In this document: positions 7,304 to 15,488 of the stretch, piece after piece
Numbering within the stretch: the stretch's first letter is position 1
Layout of the letters: each line of letters begins with the position of its first letter
Assembly: GCA_027596945.1 (NCBI GenBank)
Contig: JADGJH010000666.1
Span: forward strand, 1 to 15,488
DNA: 15,488 bases
Direction: 5' to 3'
DNA from: Physocladia obscura
Lineage: Eukaryota; Chytridiomycota; Chytridiomycetes; Chytridiales; Chytriomycetaceae
The notes under the pieces: generated by a model
Database searches by the model: none
What the model saw: the letters and a program-made list of their open reading frames with translations, nothing else
Told to the model about the DNA's origin: nothing
Made by a program: the position numbers and the translations under genes

Positions 7304-10300
7304 ATGCCGCTTCAGTCATCCGCAACTCCTGCGCAATCGCCCACAGACTCTACCAAACAGCCGCCCCTGAGTAGTGAAGCCAAAGATACAACAGGTGCGG
7401 CCGCTCCTGTCTACCCGAGCGCGCTGAAGATGCTGCGGTTGCGTGAGTTGGGAAATGCTCGATCCGGTAAGTGTTGTTTGCTGCTTGCTGCGCCGCGAGT
7501 ATTCACACTGCCATTCAGCAAACATCATTGCCAACTCTTGTGCCAGCATCCGCTTTTCCGCAAATGCTCCACGGTTCTCGTCCCGCGCAATCGACTGTAT
7601 TTATCCTACCTCTGCGAATGCGTATGCGTGTACATACAACTTTGGTTAGTTTGTTTGTGCTGTTGATTCTTAAATGTTTTGTCTGTGAGTGTCCAGTTTT
7701 ATTGAAGCAAAAAAATCACGTCTCCACCCAATCTATGCAAAGTATCCAACGACGGCAATTATCTTGCAGTGGGATCCGAAACCGGACAAATACTTCTTCT
7801 GGACACTAGTGTTGTCGCCGAAGGTATTCGACAACAAATGTGATTCAAAATAATATGATATCTAATGTTGGCTTGACATTTCGCAGATCGCCTCATTGAA
7901 TCATGGGAGGCCCATCAAAACAATATCTTTGATGTATGCTGGACTCCTGATGACCGATACATTGTACGTTTCTTCATGTTTTTGTATTTTGTATTTTCTT
8001 CTCTCAATTATTTACAGGCGACGGCTTCAGGCGATCAGAAAGCGAAACTCTGGGATGTTGAACAAAAAACTTGCGTTTGCGTTTTTGACGGTCATGAATC
8101 GAGTGTCAAAACTTTATCCTTCAATCAAACCGACCCAAGTTCAGTATATTTATTTCTCTCGATATTGCCTCTTACCATTGACACAAGATATTTTCGTCAC
8201 GGCAACACGCGATGGTTCAATTAAAACATGGGACGTGAGGTGCACTGGAATGCCAGTTGGTGATGGTTTGTTTTTTTTCTTCCTTTAAGCCAAATTCAAA
8301 TATTTCGCAAAAAAGATTACATCCAGAAAGCAAATCATGAAATCAGTAGTGCTCATATAGGTCCAAACTACAATCCTGGCAAAAAAAAGGTAAATAAAAT
8401 AAAGGCAACTTCCTTTGTTCGAATTTTTTGAAATTTTGAATTTTATTAATTACTTATTCTATTTCTTGTCTATTAGGTGAAAATACCATCAATCAACCAG
8501 TCCGTGACAGGAGTTCAGTTTTTGATTCACAATTCAAATCTTTTGGCTTCATCTGGAGCGTCTGATGGGTAATTTTTGTTATTTTTTATTTTTTATAAAT
8601 GTATGTCTAAAGTTGCGTTTTTCAGGCTAATTAAATTCTGGGATCTTCGCTCTAAACTAATTAACCCTGTTGAAACATCGAAACCGCAAGGATCTAGTAA
8701 ATCGTATGGTACAACGACAACAAAAAAAAACAACAAAAAAAGCAAAAAAAAAAAAACAATGAATGTTCTTTTCTTTATTTGCTTATTTTTCATAGGCCCT
8801 GGCATTTGCAGTTTGAGTCTACATCCAAACGGCTCGAAACTTTACGCAGCATGCAAAGATCAAAGGTTTTTAGTTCAATATATTAAGAAAACAAATAACG
8901 ATTGTTTTTCTTTTTTGTCCCAGTGTTCATGAATACTCCACATCATTTATAGATGCACCAATACGGCAATTCACTTCATCGACACTGAAAATTGACAATT
9001 TTTTCATCAAGACTGCAATTTCGCCTGATGGATCAGCGGTTGCCTGCGGATCGTCAGATTCTTGCGTGCAAATATGGGACTTGTCGAAAGGAGGTGAAAA
9101 TAGACTGCCGGTTCTGTTGAAAGGGCATGAGAAGCCTGTAACTGCAATCGGATGGAGTAATACTACTTTTGAGCAGGTGAATACAAAATAATGGTGGTTA
9201 TATTTTTAAGTACAATCTATTAAAAAGACAATATACTTTACTAGATTTCTTCATGTTCGGATGACTTTACAACAAGAATTTGGAATGTTCGGCAGCCCAA
9301 AAATGAAAAAGAAGAGCGAAATGGATTTTTTGGTGAAGATGAATTAGTTGCGAGACATCTTGTTGGGACGGCTGAATTCGGACAGATACGAGATACTGTT
9401 GCTGCAGCTCTCTCTAAAAGTAAAAACGAGCATCGATTGAAAGGTTTATTTTTTTTGTAATGTTTTCGTTTTAGTTACTTTTTTTTTTCTAACGTCCTTA
9501 ACAGCTCGCAGAGTTTCTATTTCTGATGATCAGCGGTCGAATTCATCTCCAGAAACAGTTGTGGCATCCAGTGCAACGTCACCACAAGTTTGCAAACCTA
9601 ATACAACTGAATCTTCAGCATCACCGGAATCTCGAATGATACGAAGCAAAGATCGAACTCTCACTCCTGGTAGCCGCAGTAGGATGGAAGCACTTGAAGA
9701 TGGATGTAGCTCTTTTTCAACAACGTCCTTTTCTCTAAATACCGATACTTGCAATGACATTAAAAATATACGTAGCACGAAACAAGTTCCTGTGCGAAAT
9801 ATGCCTGTGCAAAAGTCAATAATGAATTTTTTTAAGAAGATTGATCAGATTCACAATGTGAAAATGTTTGATAATTCAAATGTGATTGTTACGAAAGAAT
9901 TTGAACAAAATACTGGAGATGATGACACTGATATTATTCTTTTTAATCGAATCAAAGATTCGGAGACTGCCGATCATAATGCAATTGAAAAAGAAGATAC
10001 TCGAAAGAGAAATCCAATTGAAACTCCGGCAGAGGCGATATCCTCCGAAAATTGTGGCTCGAATGATGATAATCCAAATCCAAAAATTCCCGAGACCAAC
10101 AAATATTGCATTTCAGAAGAAACGATCCTGCACGAACCAATTGCGTTCTTAGCGGCGACAGATCTGGAAACAAATAAAGCAGAATCTGTGAAACCAGCAG
10201 AATCGAATAAAACCAAAAAGCCCCAAAAAAAGGCAGTTCGATTGATCAAAAGTGCGACCACGTCTTTTTTATTGAATGCGTCACCCCGCCAGTCTAGATC

Positions 10301-11510
10301 ACCAGCGGATATATTGCCATCGTCTTCAGCATTCACCTGGCCAGCAGATTTGTTTCACAGATCGATATCATCACTTACAGATGAAATTGGGAAACAAACT
10401 TCAGCAACAGTTTCTGCACCTTCTCGTCGCACATTTGGCGCAGAGTTGTGTGGCTCTGCCAGCAATAAAATAGGAGTTACTGCGAATAATAGTCGTGCGG
10501 AATCTCTTATTCAGCGACTACCTACACAACAAAGATCGACGCTCAGAAGTTCTGAGACAAGTTTAGATCATATGAGGCCATCACTTATTTCACCAGTAAT
10601 GATGTCTGAGCTGATGTCTAAAGCATCTTCAATATCCAACATTCTGGATAGAGAGACTATTGCTGTTCGAAAAATCCAAAATATTGGAATTACTGTAAGC
10701 GACAATCAAGTATCACTTGTTGTGCCAGTGCCGACGCTACAGAAAGTGACGTTCAAAAACTCGAAGACAATTAAAGAAAGCATCGAGTCCTCCTTCTTTT
10801 CGTTTACACCGTCATCGGATAAGACCACTATGGCATCGTCGTCTGTTAGCCGTCTTGACAAAGGTGGAACTGATATTGGAAGATTCAGTAATAAGAGACG
10901 CCTTTCAAATTGCAGTAGCATTGAAAGTATCGATGAGCGAAGAAAAACAGCTTTTATCGTAAAGAGGCCTTCAAACCCTTTATTGTCAGGCACTCAGGGG
11001 GGTGTTTCCAATGATTCTATGGGTCTGACAACACAAAGAGTATCAAAAATAGCAGCAGAGGCTAGCTTTTCGATAGAAGCTCCAATGAACCTGCTAGTTA
11101 CAAAAAAGGCACGTAAAGACAGTTTTTCCTCAACTGACCAAAACTTGCCACCTTTGGAATTTGTGAATGTAGCTAGCAGCGAGATTGATGACGATGGTAG
11201 CGGGCACAACCATGATTTTGGTTTTTGTAAATGTGGATGTGTGATGATTGATGCCGACACTTGTAACTGCATGAGGTACTCTTCGTCACTAGATTTGGCT
11301 GCACGAAAGAAAAAGTATTTTGATAACTGCGGCATTATTGATGGAGCAAGTGGGAGATTGTATTTGGACATTGGTTTGGAGCAGGAAAATATTTGTCCTT
11401 ATCATTATGATGAATTATTTGATTGTAAAGATTCGCTTGTTGGAGGTAGTGGCGATGTTCGTCGTCTCTCTGGAGAAAATGGAATTCGAGGCAGTCTTGA
11501 GTTATTTTGA
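7304..11510 (+). CDS. cdt2: CDT2/DTL: WD40 substrate receptor of CRL4 ubiquitin ligase
   Basis: Thirteen exons give 1,144 aa: 7304-7466, 7519-7621, 7708-7823, 7887-7963, 8018-8138, 8188-8265, 8316-8389, 8477-8568, 8626-8708, 8796-8865, 8924-9176, 9245-9443, 9505-11510. Every junction is GT-AG and keeps frame to TGA. WD40 repeats span about residues 98-440 and match CDT2 specifically: GDQKAKLWDVE (158-168), DGSIKTWDVR (202-211), NQSVTGVQF, SDGLIKFWDLR (273-283) and SCSDDFTTRIWNVRQP. The WDxR motifs at 208-211 and 280-283 are the DDB1-binding type. In known systems CRL4-CDT2 destroys CDT1, p21/Spd1 and SET8-like proteins on PCNA-loaded chromatin in S phase. The tail (477-1144) is Ser/Thr-rich with several SP/TP sites, a PIP-box (579-586), a basic NLS-like stretch (712-725) and a Cys-rich end (1051-1065). 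Human DTL is 730 aa, so the tail is long. The first two exon joins lie in poorly conserved sequence and are less certain. Confidence 0.93.
9810..9833 (+). other. PIP-box (PCNA-binding motif) in CDT2
   Basis: Residues 579-586 read QKSIMNFF, followed by KKID. This fits the canonical Qxx[I/L/M]xx[F/Y][F/Y] PIP-box exactly, with basic residues after it. Vertebrate CDT2 carries a PIP-box near its extreme C-terminus; here it sits about 140 residues after the propeller, mid-protein. The motif is seen directly; PCNA binding is inferred from its match and from CDT2 biology. Confidence 0.75.
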
Positions 11511-11627
11511 CTATTTCATTTGACAATTTTTTTCTTTTTTCTTCCATATTTTGCTTTTTTTCTCTTCCTTTTTTATTTTGACAAGTGATTGGTTCCCAAT
11601 CAATTAACTGTTTTTTGGCCAGAATAT

Positions 11628-11633
11628 AATAAA
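11628..11633 (+). terminator. candidate poly(A) signal AATAAA of CDT2
   Basis: AATAAA lies 118 bp after the CDT2 stop, following a long T-rich stretch (11520-11580). It is the first such motif after the stop, and its distance suits a short fungal 3' untranslated region. Confidence 0.45.
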
Positions 11634-11694
11634 CGGGCAAAAAATATAATAAAAATAGATCGGCAAAGATTTTGGGAGCTCATTTATTTAAAGA

Positions 11695-11763
11695 TTAAGC
11701 AATAATGGAAGTGTTTAAGGTATGCTGAGGATCCACGTTATCTTTGAGCTGAAGAAATTGTTC
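11695..11763 (-). CDS. weak candidate: last exon of a small unrecognised gene
   Basis: On the minus strand a good acceptor (TTTTTATTTTCAG ending at 11764) is followed by 22 codons, EQFLQLKDNVDPQHTLNTSI and two more residues, then TAA. Its composition is protein-like. Upstream on the same strand, an ATG at 12145 starts a short frame (MSSIAVMRFF), and a separate frame at 11887-12105 contains HTNDFLVFHLIDTPRLSQG. I could not connect these blocks with phase-consistent introns of the usual size. It may be a small gene, a remnant, or chance. Confidence 0.22.
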   Translation of the reverse strand, partial: EQFLQLKDNVDPQHTLNTSIIA

Positions 11764-12304
11764 CTGAAAATAAAAAGAAATAAAACGACGAAGCGCAAGT
11801 TAAAAATATTTTGTTTCTTTTATTTTCTCATATAAATATAGTTCGTTTCAGCTCGAGCCGAAGGCAGCATTAACGACCTCGAATGCTCAAAATAATCCGC
11901 GAGCATATTCGAATCCAAGGCAAATGCAATATATTGGACATAATTCAATACCCTGGCTTAATCTCGGAGTATCAATCAAATGAAAAACAAGAAAATCATT
12001 GGTGTGAAATTTCAGTTTTTGAGCATCACTCCTGAGGTGCCAAAATACCGTTAATACGACGTTCCCTGCTGCTGCTGTAACACCACTGCAAGTACAAAAA
12101 TACACGAAAGCTTACGAAAAATCTCATCACTGCAATTGATGACATTTGTGGATTCTTTAGTTCAGATGAACAGTACGGCGAACACGAACTTTTTAACCTT
12201 TCGATTTCTATTATTTTTAATTAAGAATTTTAATTATTGACTTTAAGAATGATCTCTTTCAAGTTAAAGCAAGTGCAATTTAATTCAAAACCAAGAAATC
12301 CAAT

Positions 12305-12310
12305 TTTATT
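12305..12310 (-). terminator. candidate poly(A) signal of the LRR gene
   Basis: TTTATT on the plus strand (AATAAA on the minus strand) lies about 122 bp beyond the LRR gene stop at 12432. The position suits a 3' end signal; the motif alone is weak evidence. Confidence 0.35.
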
Positions 12311-12431
12311 CACTCATATCTGAATTTTAATTTTTTGAATAAATTTTATCACAGATAGATACAAAATTATTTCTTCAGCTGTAAAATACCGTCTTTTTTG
12401 TTATAGATTCAAACTTCACGACAGTATTTGG

Positions 12432-13892
12432 TCAAATATTTTGCGGACAATCGGAACAATGAGTATGAAGCCAATAATAGTCAGGCTCCGAAAGTTGATT
12501 ATTCGCGAAGTGGATTTCCTCCAACCAAATATAATCGTAAAATGATCTTGGAATTTCACCAATAAAGTTATTACAGCAAATAATCAGGTTTCGAATACTT
12601 TGAGGGGTCCAAAGCGTTTCTGGAATCGCACCAGTCAGTTTATTGTTGGAGAGATTTAAGTCGCTCACATAACATGGAACTACTGGAATTTCACCAGATA
12701 AATTATTTTGAGACAGATTCAAATAGTACAAGAATGCGAGATTAAACATTGCTTCAGGGATGGATCCTGTTAATAAATTCTGAGAAACATCCATATATTC
12801 CAAGTGATGCATTGATGCAATTGTCACAGGAATTGATCCTGTAAACTTATTCATGCTCAAATCAAGGATGCAAAGGGACTCAAAACGACTGATTGATTCT
12901 GGAATTCGTCCTATAAAAAAAGTATTTTTAAATAAAATAAAAATCTACTGGAAAAATCTATATTCACCCGTAAAACTGTTTTTTGACAAGCATAGATCAT
13001 TAAGTTGAAAACTATGGTCAATATCATCAGGAATAGATCCCACAAAATTGTTGCCACTCAGATCAATTTTTTCAAGCTTGCTGAGTGAAAAAATATTGGC
13101 TAAAACGAAACCTTCCAATTTGTTTCCTTCCAAATCCAAATACTTCAGTTCCTTTAGATCATAAAACTCCATTGGTATAGGCCCAGTCAAATTGTTTGAG
13201 GAAATTTCCAAAGCAAGCAAACGTTTCAAATTTCCAATCGAACCAGAAATCCCACCCGTCAGCTTGTTTGCATTAAAATTGATGACGCTCAGGTTATCTA
13301 AGGTCCAAATGGAGTCCAGAATTGAACCAATTAAATTATTATTCGAAAGATCGAGATGCTCTAATTTGGATAAGCAGCCTATACACTTGGGCATCTCACA
13401 ATTCAGCTTATAACCACAGATCGTTAAGTGTTGCAGATTAATCAAGTCTCCAACTGCCTCTGGAATTTCAGAAAAGGTTGGACAGTTTCGCTGATGACAT
13501 GCGCGAAGATTCAAGTATGACAACGATATCGCCAATCCTATTGCAGGAGACAATATTTTCATATTAATTGACTTGAATTGTGACACTCCCGAATTGATCG
13601 TTTTAACATTGAATAGATACTGCGACACAAAGGCTCGCTGATAGTTTGACGGTGAGCGATGAAAAAAAAACAAAATCTCCCAACTGGCGAGTCTTTGCGA
13701 ACCGCATTTTGTTTGATCATCAACATTAGTCGGTGATGGAATTAAACAAGCGAGGTTCGTACGAGCAAAGCTATCTGAGGATATTGTTGCATTGAACAAT
13801 TTGCAGACCAATCTTAGCTGGGCAACGGTCTGTATGTTGATCCACTTCAGGATATCTTGGATGATTTCTGTTAGCAATAGTGCTGGCTCCAT
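12432..13892 (-). CDS. F-box-like protein with plant-type leucine-rich repeats
   Basis: Two exons (13892-12968 and 12910-12432) join across a 57-nt intron (donor GTGAAT, acceptor TTTATAG, phase 1), giving 467 aa. The join restores the repeat period exactly (KNSFTG then RIPESISRF). Residues about 6-42 resemble an F-box: LTEIIQDILKWI, then LRLVCKLFNATI. From about 124 to 450 there are some 14 repeats of about 24 residues with the pattern LxxLxLSxNxLTGxIPxx, the plant-specific LRR class (examples: LEHLDLSNNNLIGSI, LYYLNLSQNNLSGEIP). There is no signal peptide or membrane segment, so the protein is predicted to be intracellular, unlike most plant receptors with this repeat. LRR proteins of this type are abundant in some chytrid genomes. 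A role as an SCF-type substrate receptor is inferred only from the F-box-like N-terminus. The last repeats are imperfect and end in a Cys-containing tail (HTHCSDCPQNI). Confidence 0.9.
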
Positions 13893-14553
13893 CTTTCAGT
13901 TGAAATCATTTCACAGCAAGGCTGAGCAAATAAAAATGAGTACCACAAATGAAACATTATGACTCAATATGACAAGAAAAAAAAATATTGAAAAATCTCA
14001 GACACAAAAACTTTTTCGAATGAAATTTTTTTTTCCCACAACCACAACGGCAACAACGGCATCAACGGCATCAACGATGACAACGGTGATTGGGTTCGAC
14101 CATCGCCAACGCATGCTGTAGTGGTCGTTGTTGTTGCAGTCGTCGCGGGGCATTTGGTTGGGAATCAAATTGGCCGCCCTTGTCAGTGCCGCCGACGCTA
14201 TTTTCCTCTTGCTGTCATTGCAGTTACTGCGTACGCAGTGTCTGCACAGAATCAGCAGCGAGCGGCGGCAGGGACAATTGTTACACTACAACATCCAACT
14301 ATATACCTAGTTTTTATTTATATTGATCCCTTTTTTTAAAATAAATTAGAATATATGCTTTTAAAAGAAAACAGAGTGAGTTGGAAGTTGAAAGTTAAGT
14401 TCAAAACTTTCAATAATTTTTTCAAGTTTTCAAACTCAGAAGTGAGAAAATCCAAATTTTCAATTTGTAAAGGAAAAAACATATACACTAACAATAAGTT
14501 CAGATACAGTAGAAATTGTTGGCATGGTAGAAGAGTCTGTGTTAACAACAGTG
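13893..14553. other. intergenic: LRR gene promoter side and retroelement flank
   Basis: The left part is the presumed promoter of the minus-strand LRR gene. A CAACGG-type microsatellite follows, then a mixed-composition block (14090-14300) whose overlapping open frames look like repeat products, then AT-rich sequence to 14460. A 9-bp inverted repeat (TTGAAAGTT 14388-14396, AACTTTCAA 14405-14413) is present. The point where retrotransposon sequence gives way to host sequence is not visible to me, but lies between about 14340 and 14554. Confidence 0.45.
14036..14086. repeat. imperfect CAACGG / CATCAACGG microsatellite
   Basis: Units of ACAACGGCA and CATCAACGG repeat five or six times, interrupted by ATGA. 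It lies about 150 bp upstream of the LRR gene start. No function is apparent. Confidence 0.6.
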
Positions 14554-15304
14554 TTAATGTTTGATGATGGCACTGTTGTCAATAGTTGGTTCTTCAATGG
14601 TTTGGGTAGCATGGTTGATTGAGGCTTTCTTGAAGCTTGGTTTAGATGTTGAGGACTTGATATTGTTGTTTTGTGAAGCTTGGCAAGCCTTGAGTTTGTC
14701 ACAATGGTCTGTGTCAAGTTTAGATTGGCAGTAAACACACCATCTTTTGGAATGAAAAAATTGTTTCTGTTCAGGTGTAAGGCATTAAAAGGGTTGTTGT
14801 TGTTGGATTGTGTCAATTTCCATTGGATCACTGAAGCAATGCGTGCATGTCCTGTGAGTCCAGATAAGACTAATTGAACATAGGTTGGCTGTTCAGCGTG
14901 AGTAGCAGTCCCAATAGTTCTTGCAAAGTTGTAGAGTTGGCATAGTTCCAATGAGCGGTCCAGGTAGTCATCAAGAGAGTTTTGAAGTTCATGAGCAGGT
15001 TTACGTTTAAAATTTCTAAAAAATTCCAAGGCTTGACAGAAATCATCTTAAAGTCAGGTAAGAGTCTTTGTGAATTGAGACCAGTAGTAAAATTTTGAGA
15101 GCTTCCAACGGTGAGATCAAGTGCATTGAGTTTTTCTGTCAGAAGGTTAATAACTTGATGTTGTTCAGTAACAGTACGTTCAAAGGCTTCCAGGTTTGTT
15201 TCTTGATTAGCAATTGCTTGTTGTAGAGCTTGTTGTTGAGCAATGAGGTGTCTCACAGCTTCATCCAAAGCAATAGTTTCCTCAGTGGTCATAGTAAGAT
15301 CCAT
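14554..15304 (-). pseudogene. broken gag gene of the LTR retrotransposon
   Basis: Three consecutive frames carry gag-like sequence. Frame A (15304 to about 15050) begins MDLTMTTEETIALDEAV and has a Gln-rich coiled-coil-like stretch (HLIAQQQALQQAIANQE). Frame B (about 15047 to 14780) contains QALEFFRNFKRKPAHELQ and YVQLVLSGLTGHARIASVIQ, the capsid-like part. Frame C (14775-14554) contains KRWCVYCQSKLDTDHCDKL, a Cys/His cluster where a zinc knuckle is expected. The spacing is CX2CX7HC rather than CX2CX4HX4C, so the knuckle is atypical or eroded. The A-to-B change falls near 15050-15047, where frame B has a TAA; the B-to-C change falls near 14780. Two shifts inside gag are best explained by decay. 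Confidence 0.75.
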
Positions 15305-15320
15305 GATGGAAAAATGTTGA

Positions 15321-15346
15321 TAGTAGTAGAGTAGTAGTAGTAGAAG
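15321..15346. repeat. TAG/GTA trinucleotide microsatellite in the retroelement leader
   Basis: Plus-strand TAGTAGTAGAGTAGTAGTAG and following bases form a short interrupted trinucleotide run between the primer-binding site and the gag start. It probably grew by slippage after or during element evolution. Confidence 0.6.
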
Positions 15347-15371
15347 TATTCAAAAGAGAGAGGTTCTTATA

Positions 15372-15384
15372 GCCGGTGCTACCA
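15372..15384 (-). other. primer-binding site (tRNA primer) of the LTR retrotransposon
   Basis: On the minus strand the sequence is TGGTAGCACCGGC, two bases (TT) after the LTR end. Retroelement primer-binding sites begin TGG, complementary to the tRNA CCA tail. The next bases would pair with a tRNA 3' end of ...GGTGCTACCA. Initiator tRNA-Met of yeast and animals ends in GCTACCA, so initiator tRNA-Met is the likely primer. The exact tRNA of this organism is not in the window. Confidence 0.7.
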
Positions 15385-15386
15385 AA

Positions 15387-15488
15387 TGTTACAGAATGAG
15401 CCTCTTGATAAGTTTCCAGTTGTCAGAGGGTTTAATTTAGACTTCTAAGTTTATTCTTTAAAGCTTCTTTTAAAAACAAAGAGAAATA
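15387..15488 (-). mobile_element. partial long terminal repeat, cut by the window edge
   Basis: In element orientation the LTR ends ...CTGTAACA at 15387, which is the expected terminal CA, immediately before the TT spacer and primer-binding site. In window orientation it starts TGTTACAG. Only 102 bases are inside the window. The matching second LTR is not present, so the boundary rests on the CA end and the adjacent primer-binding site. Confidence 0.65.

Larger units (their letters stand above)
11511..12431. other. intergenic region between converging genes
   Basis: The region holds the 3' flanks of CDT2 (plus) and the LRR gene (minus). It is AT-rich at both ends, with a middle section (11880-12180) of more even composition. 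That section carries a 65-residue minus-strand open stretch at about 11887-12105 and the candidate exon listed separately. No tRNA or repeat was recognised. Confidence 0.45.
14554..15488 (-). mobile_element. 5' portion of a decayed LTR retrotransposon
   Basis: Read on the minus strand the order is partial LTR (15488-15387), primer-binding site (15384-15372), leader, and a gag-like frame starting at ATG 15304. This is the standard 5' layout of an LTR retrotransposon. No protease, reverse transcriptase or integrase is visible before the sequence becomes featureless left of about 14480, so the copy seems truncated on that side. The rest of the LTR lies beyond the right edge. Gag with a Cys/His motif and no visible pol does not allow a firm choice between Ty3/gypsy and Ty1/copia. 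Confidence 0.75.

Noticed and set aside
7471..7809. 112-codon plus-strand frame across the CDT2 5' exons
   Set aside because: It runs through two introns; the WD40-type sequence (VSNDGNYLAVGSETG) is in a different frame and is reached by phase-correct splicing.
8709..8795. A-rich stretch as a functional repeat
   Set aside because: It is an ordinary low-complexity intron of CDT2 (phase-consistent GT-AG).
10994..11371. 125-codon minus-strand frame
   Set aside because: It is antisense to the conserved-phase CDT2 last exon and looks like a shadow.
11895..11925. TTCGAATCC resembling a tRNA T-loop
   Set aside because: The flanking bases do not pair to form a T-stem, and no acceptor or anticodon stem is visible.
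14090..14339. Three overlapping 60-78 codon plus-strand frames
   Set aside because: All three frames are open over the same bases, which reflects composition rather than coding; Cys/Ser-rich products show no motif.
15030..15060. Programmed frameshift in gag
   Set aside because: The shift lies inside gag rather than at a gag-pol boundary, no typical slippery heptamer was seen, and a second shift occurs downstream.
1..15488. CRISPR array, bacterial operon, rRNA or tRNA genes
   Set aside because: There are no regularly spaced identical repeats, genes carry spliceosomal introns, and no rRNA or tRNA structure was recognised.

Overview
The window looks like a gene-dense, AT-rich nuclear segment of a fungus. 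The genes carry many short GT-AG introns (about 49 to 87 nt), intergenic gaps are small, and one predicted protein joins an F-box-like N-terminus to plant-type 'LxGxIP' leucine-rich repeats. I associate that combination with zoosporic (chytrid) fungi. The lineage is an inference; intron style and gene content fit, but nothing here is diagnostic of a species.

Layout from left to right. (1) 1-219 may be the end of a plus-strand gene cut by the window edge. (2) 463-2334, minus strand, is a five-exon ABTB1/BPOZ-type gene: an ankyrin segment followed by two BTB/POZ domains. (3) 2429-4300, minus strand, is a 623-codon uninterrupted gene of unknown function lying 94 bp upstream of ABTB1. (4) 4301-5060 is intergenic and holds a degenerate direct repeat of roughly 110-118 bp spacing. 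(5) 5061-6302, plus strand, is an unrecognised gene with several coding-looking blocks that do not join in one frame, probably a pseudogene; a perfect 10-bp hairpin sits in its 5' end. (6) 7304-11510, plus strand, is a 13-exon CDT2/DTL gene (1,144 aa), the WD40 substrate receptor of the CRL4 ubiquitin ligase. It has a canonical PIP-box just behind the propeller and a Cys-rich C-terminus. (7) 11511-12431 is mostly non-coding, with one weak candidate exon on the minus strand. (8) 12432-13892, minus strand, is a two-exon F-box-like/LRR gene (467 aa). (9) 14554-15488, minus strand, is the 5' end of a decayed LTR retrotransposon: partial LTR, primer-binding site, and a gag reading frame broken at least twice. 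It runs off the right edge.

Functionally, three of the intact genes point to ubiquitin-ligase substrate selection: ABTB1 (BTB proteins are usually CUL3 adaptors), CDT2 (CUL4-DDB1 receptor) and the F-box-like LRR protein (F-box proteins are usually CUL1-SKP1 receptors). Nothing suggests they are co-regulated; they lie on different strands, and their adjacency may be chance. All exon junctions were chosen by hand from GT-AG signals, reading phase and remembered family alignments. For ABTB1, CDT2 and the LRR gene, every chosen junction keeps frame to the final stop.
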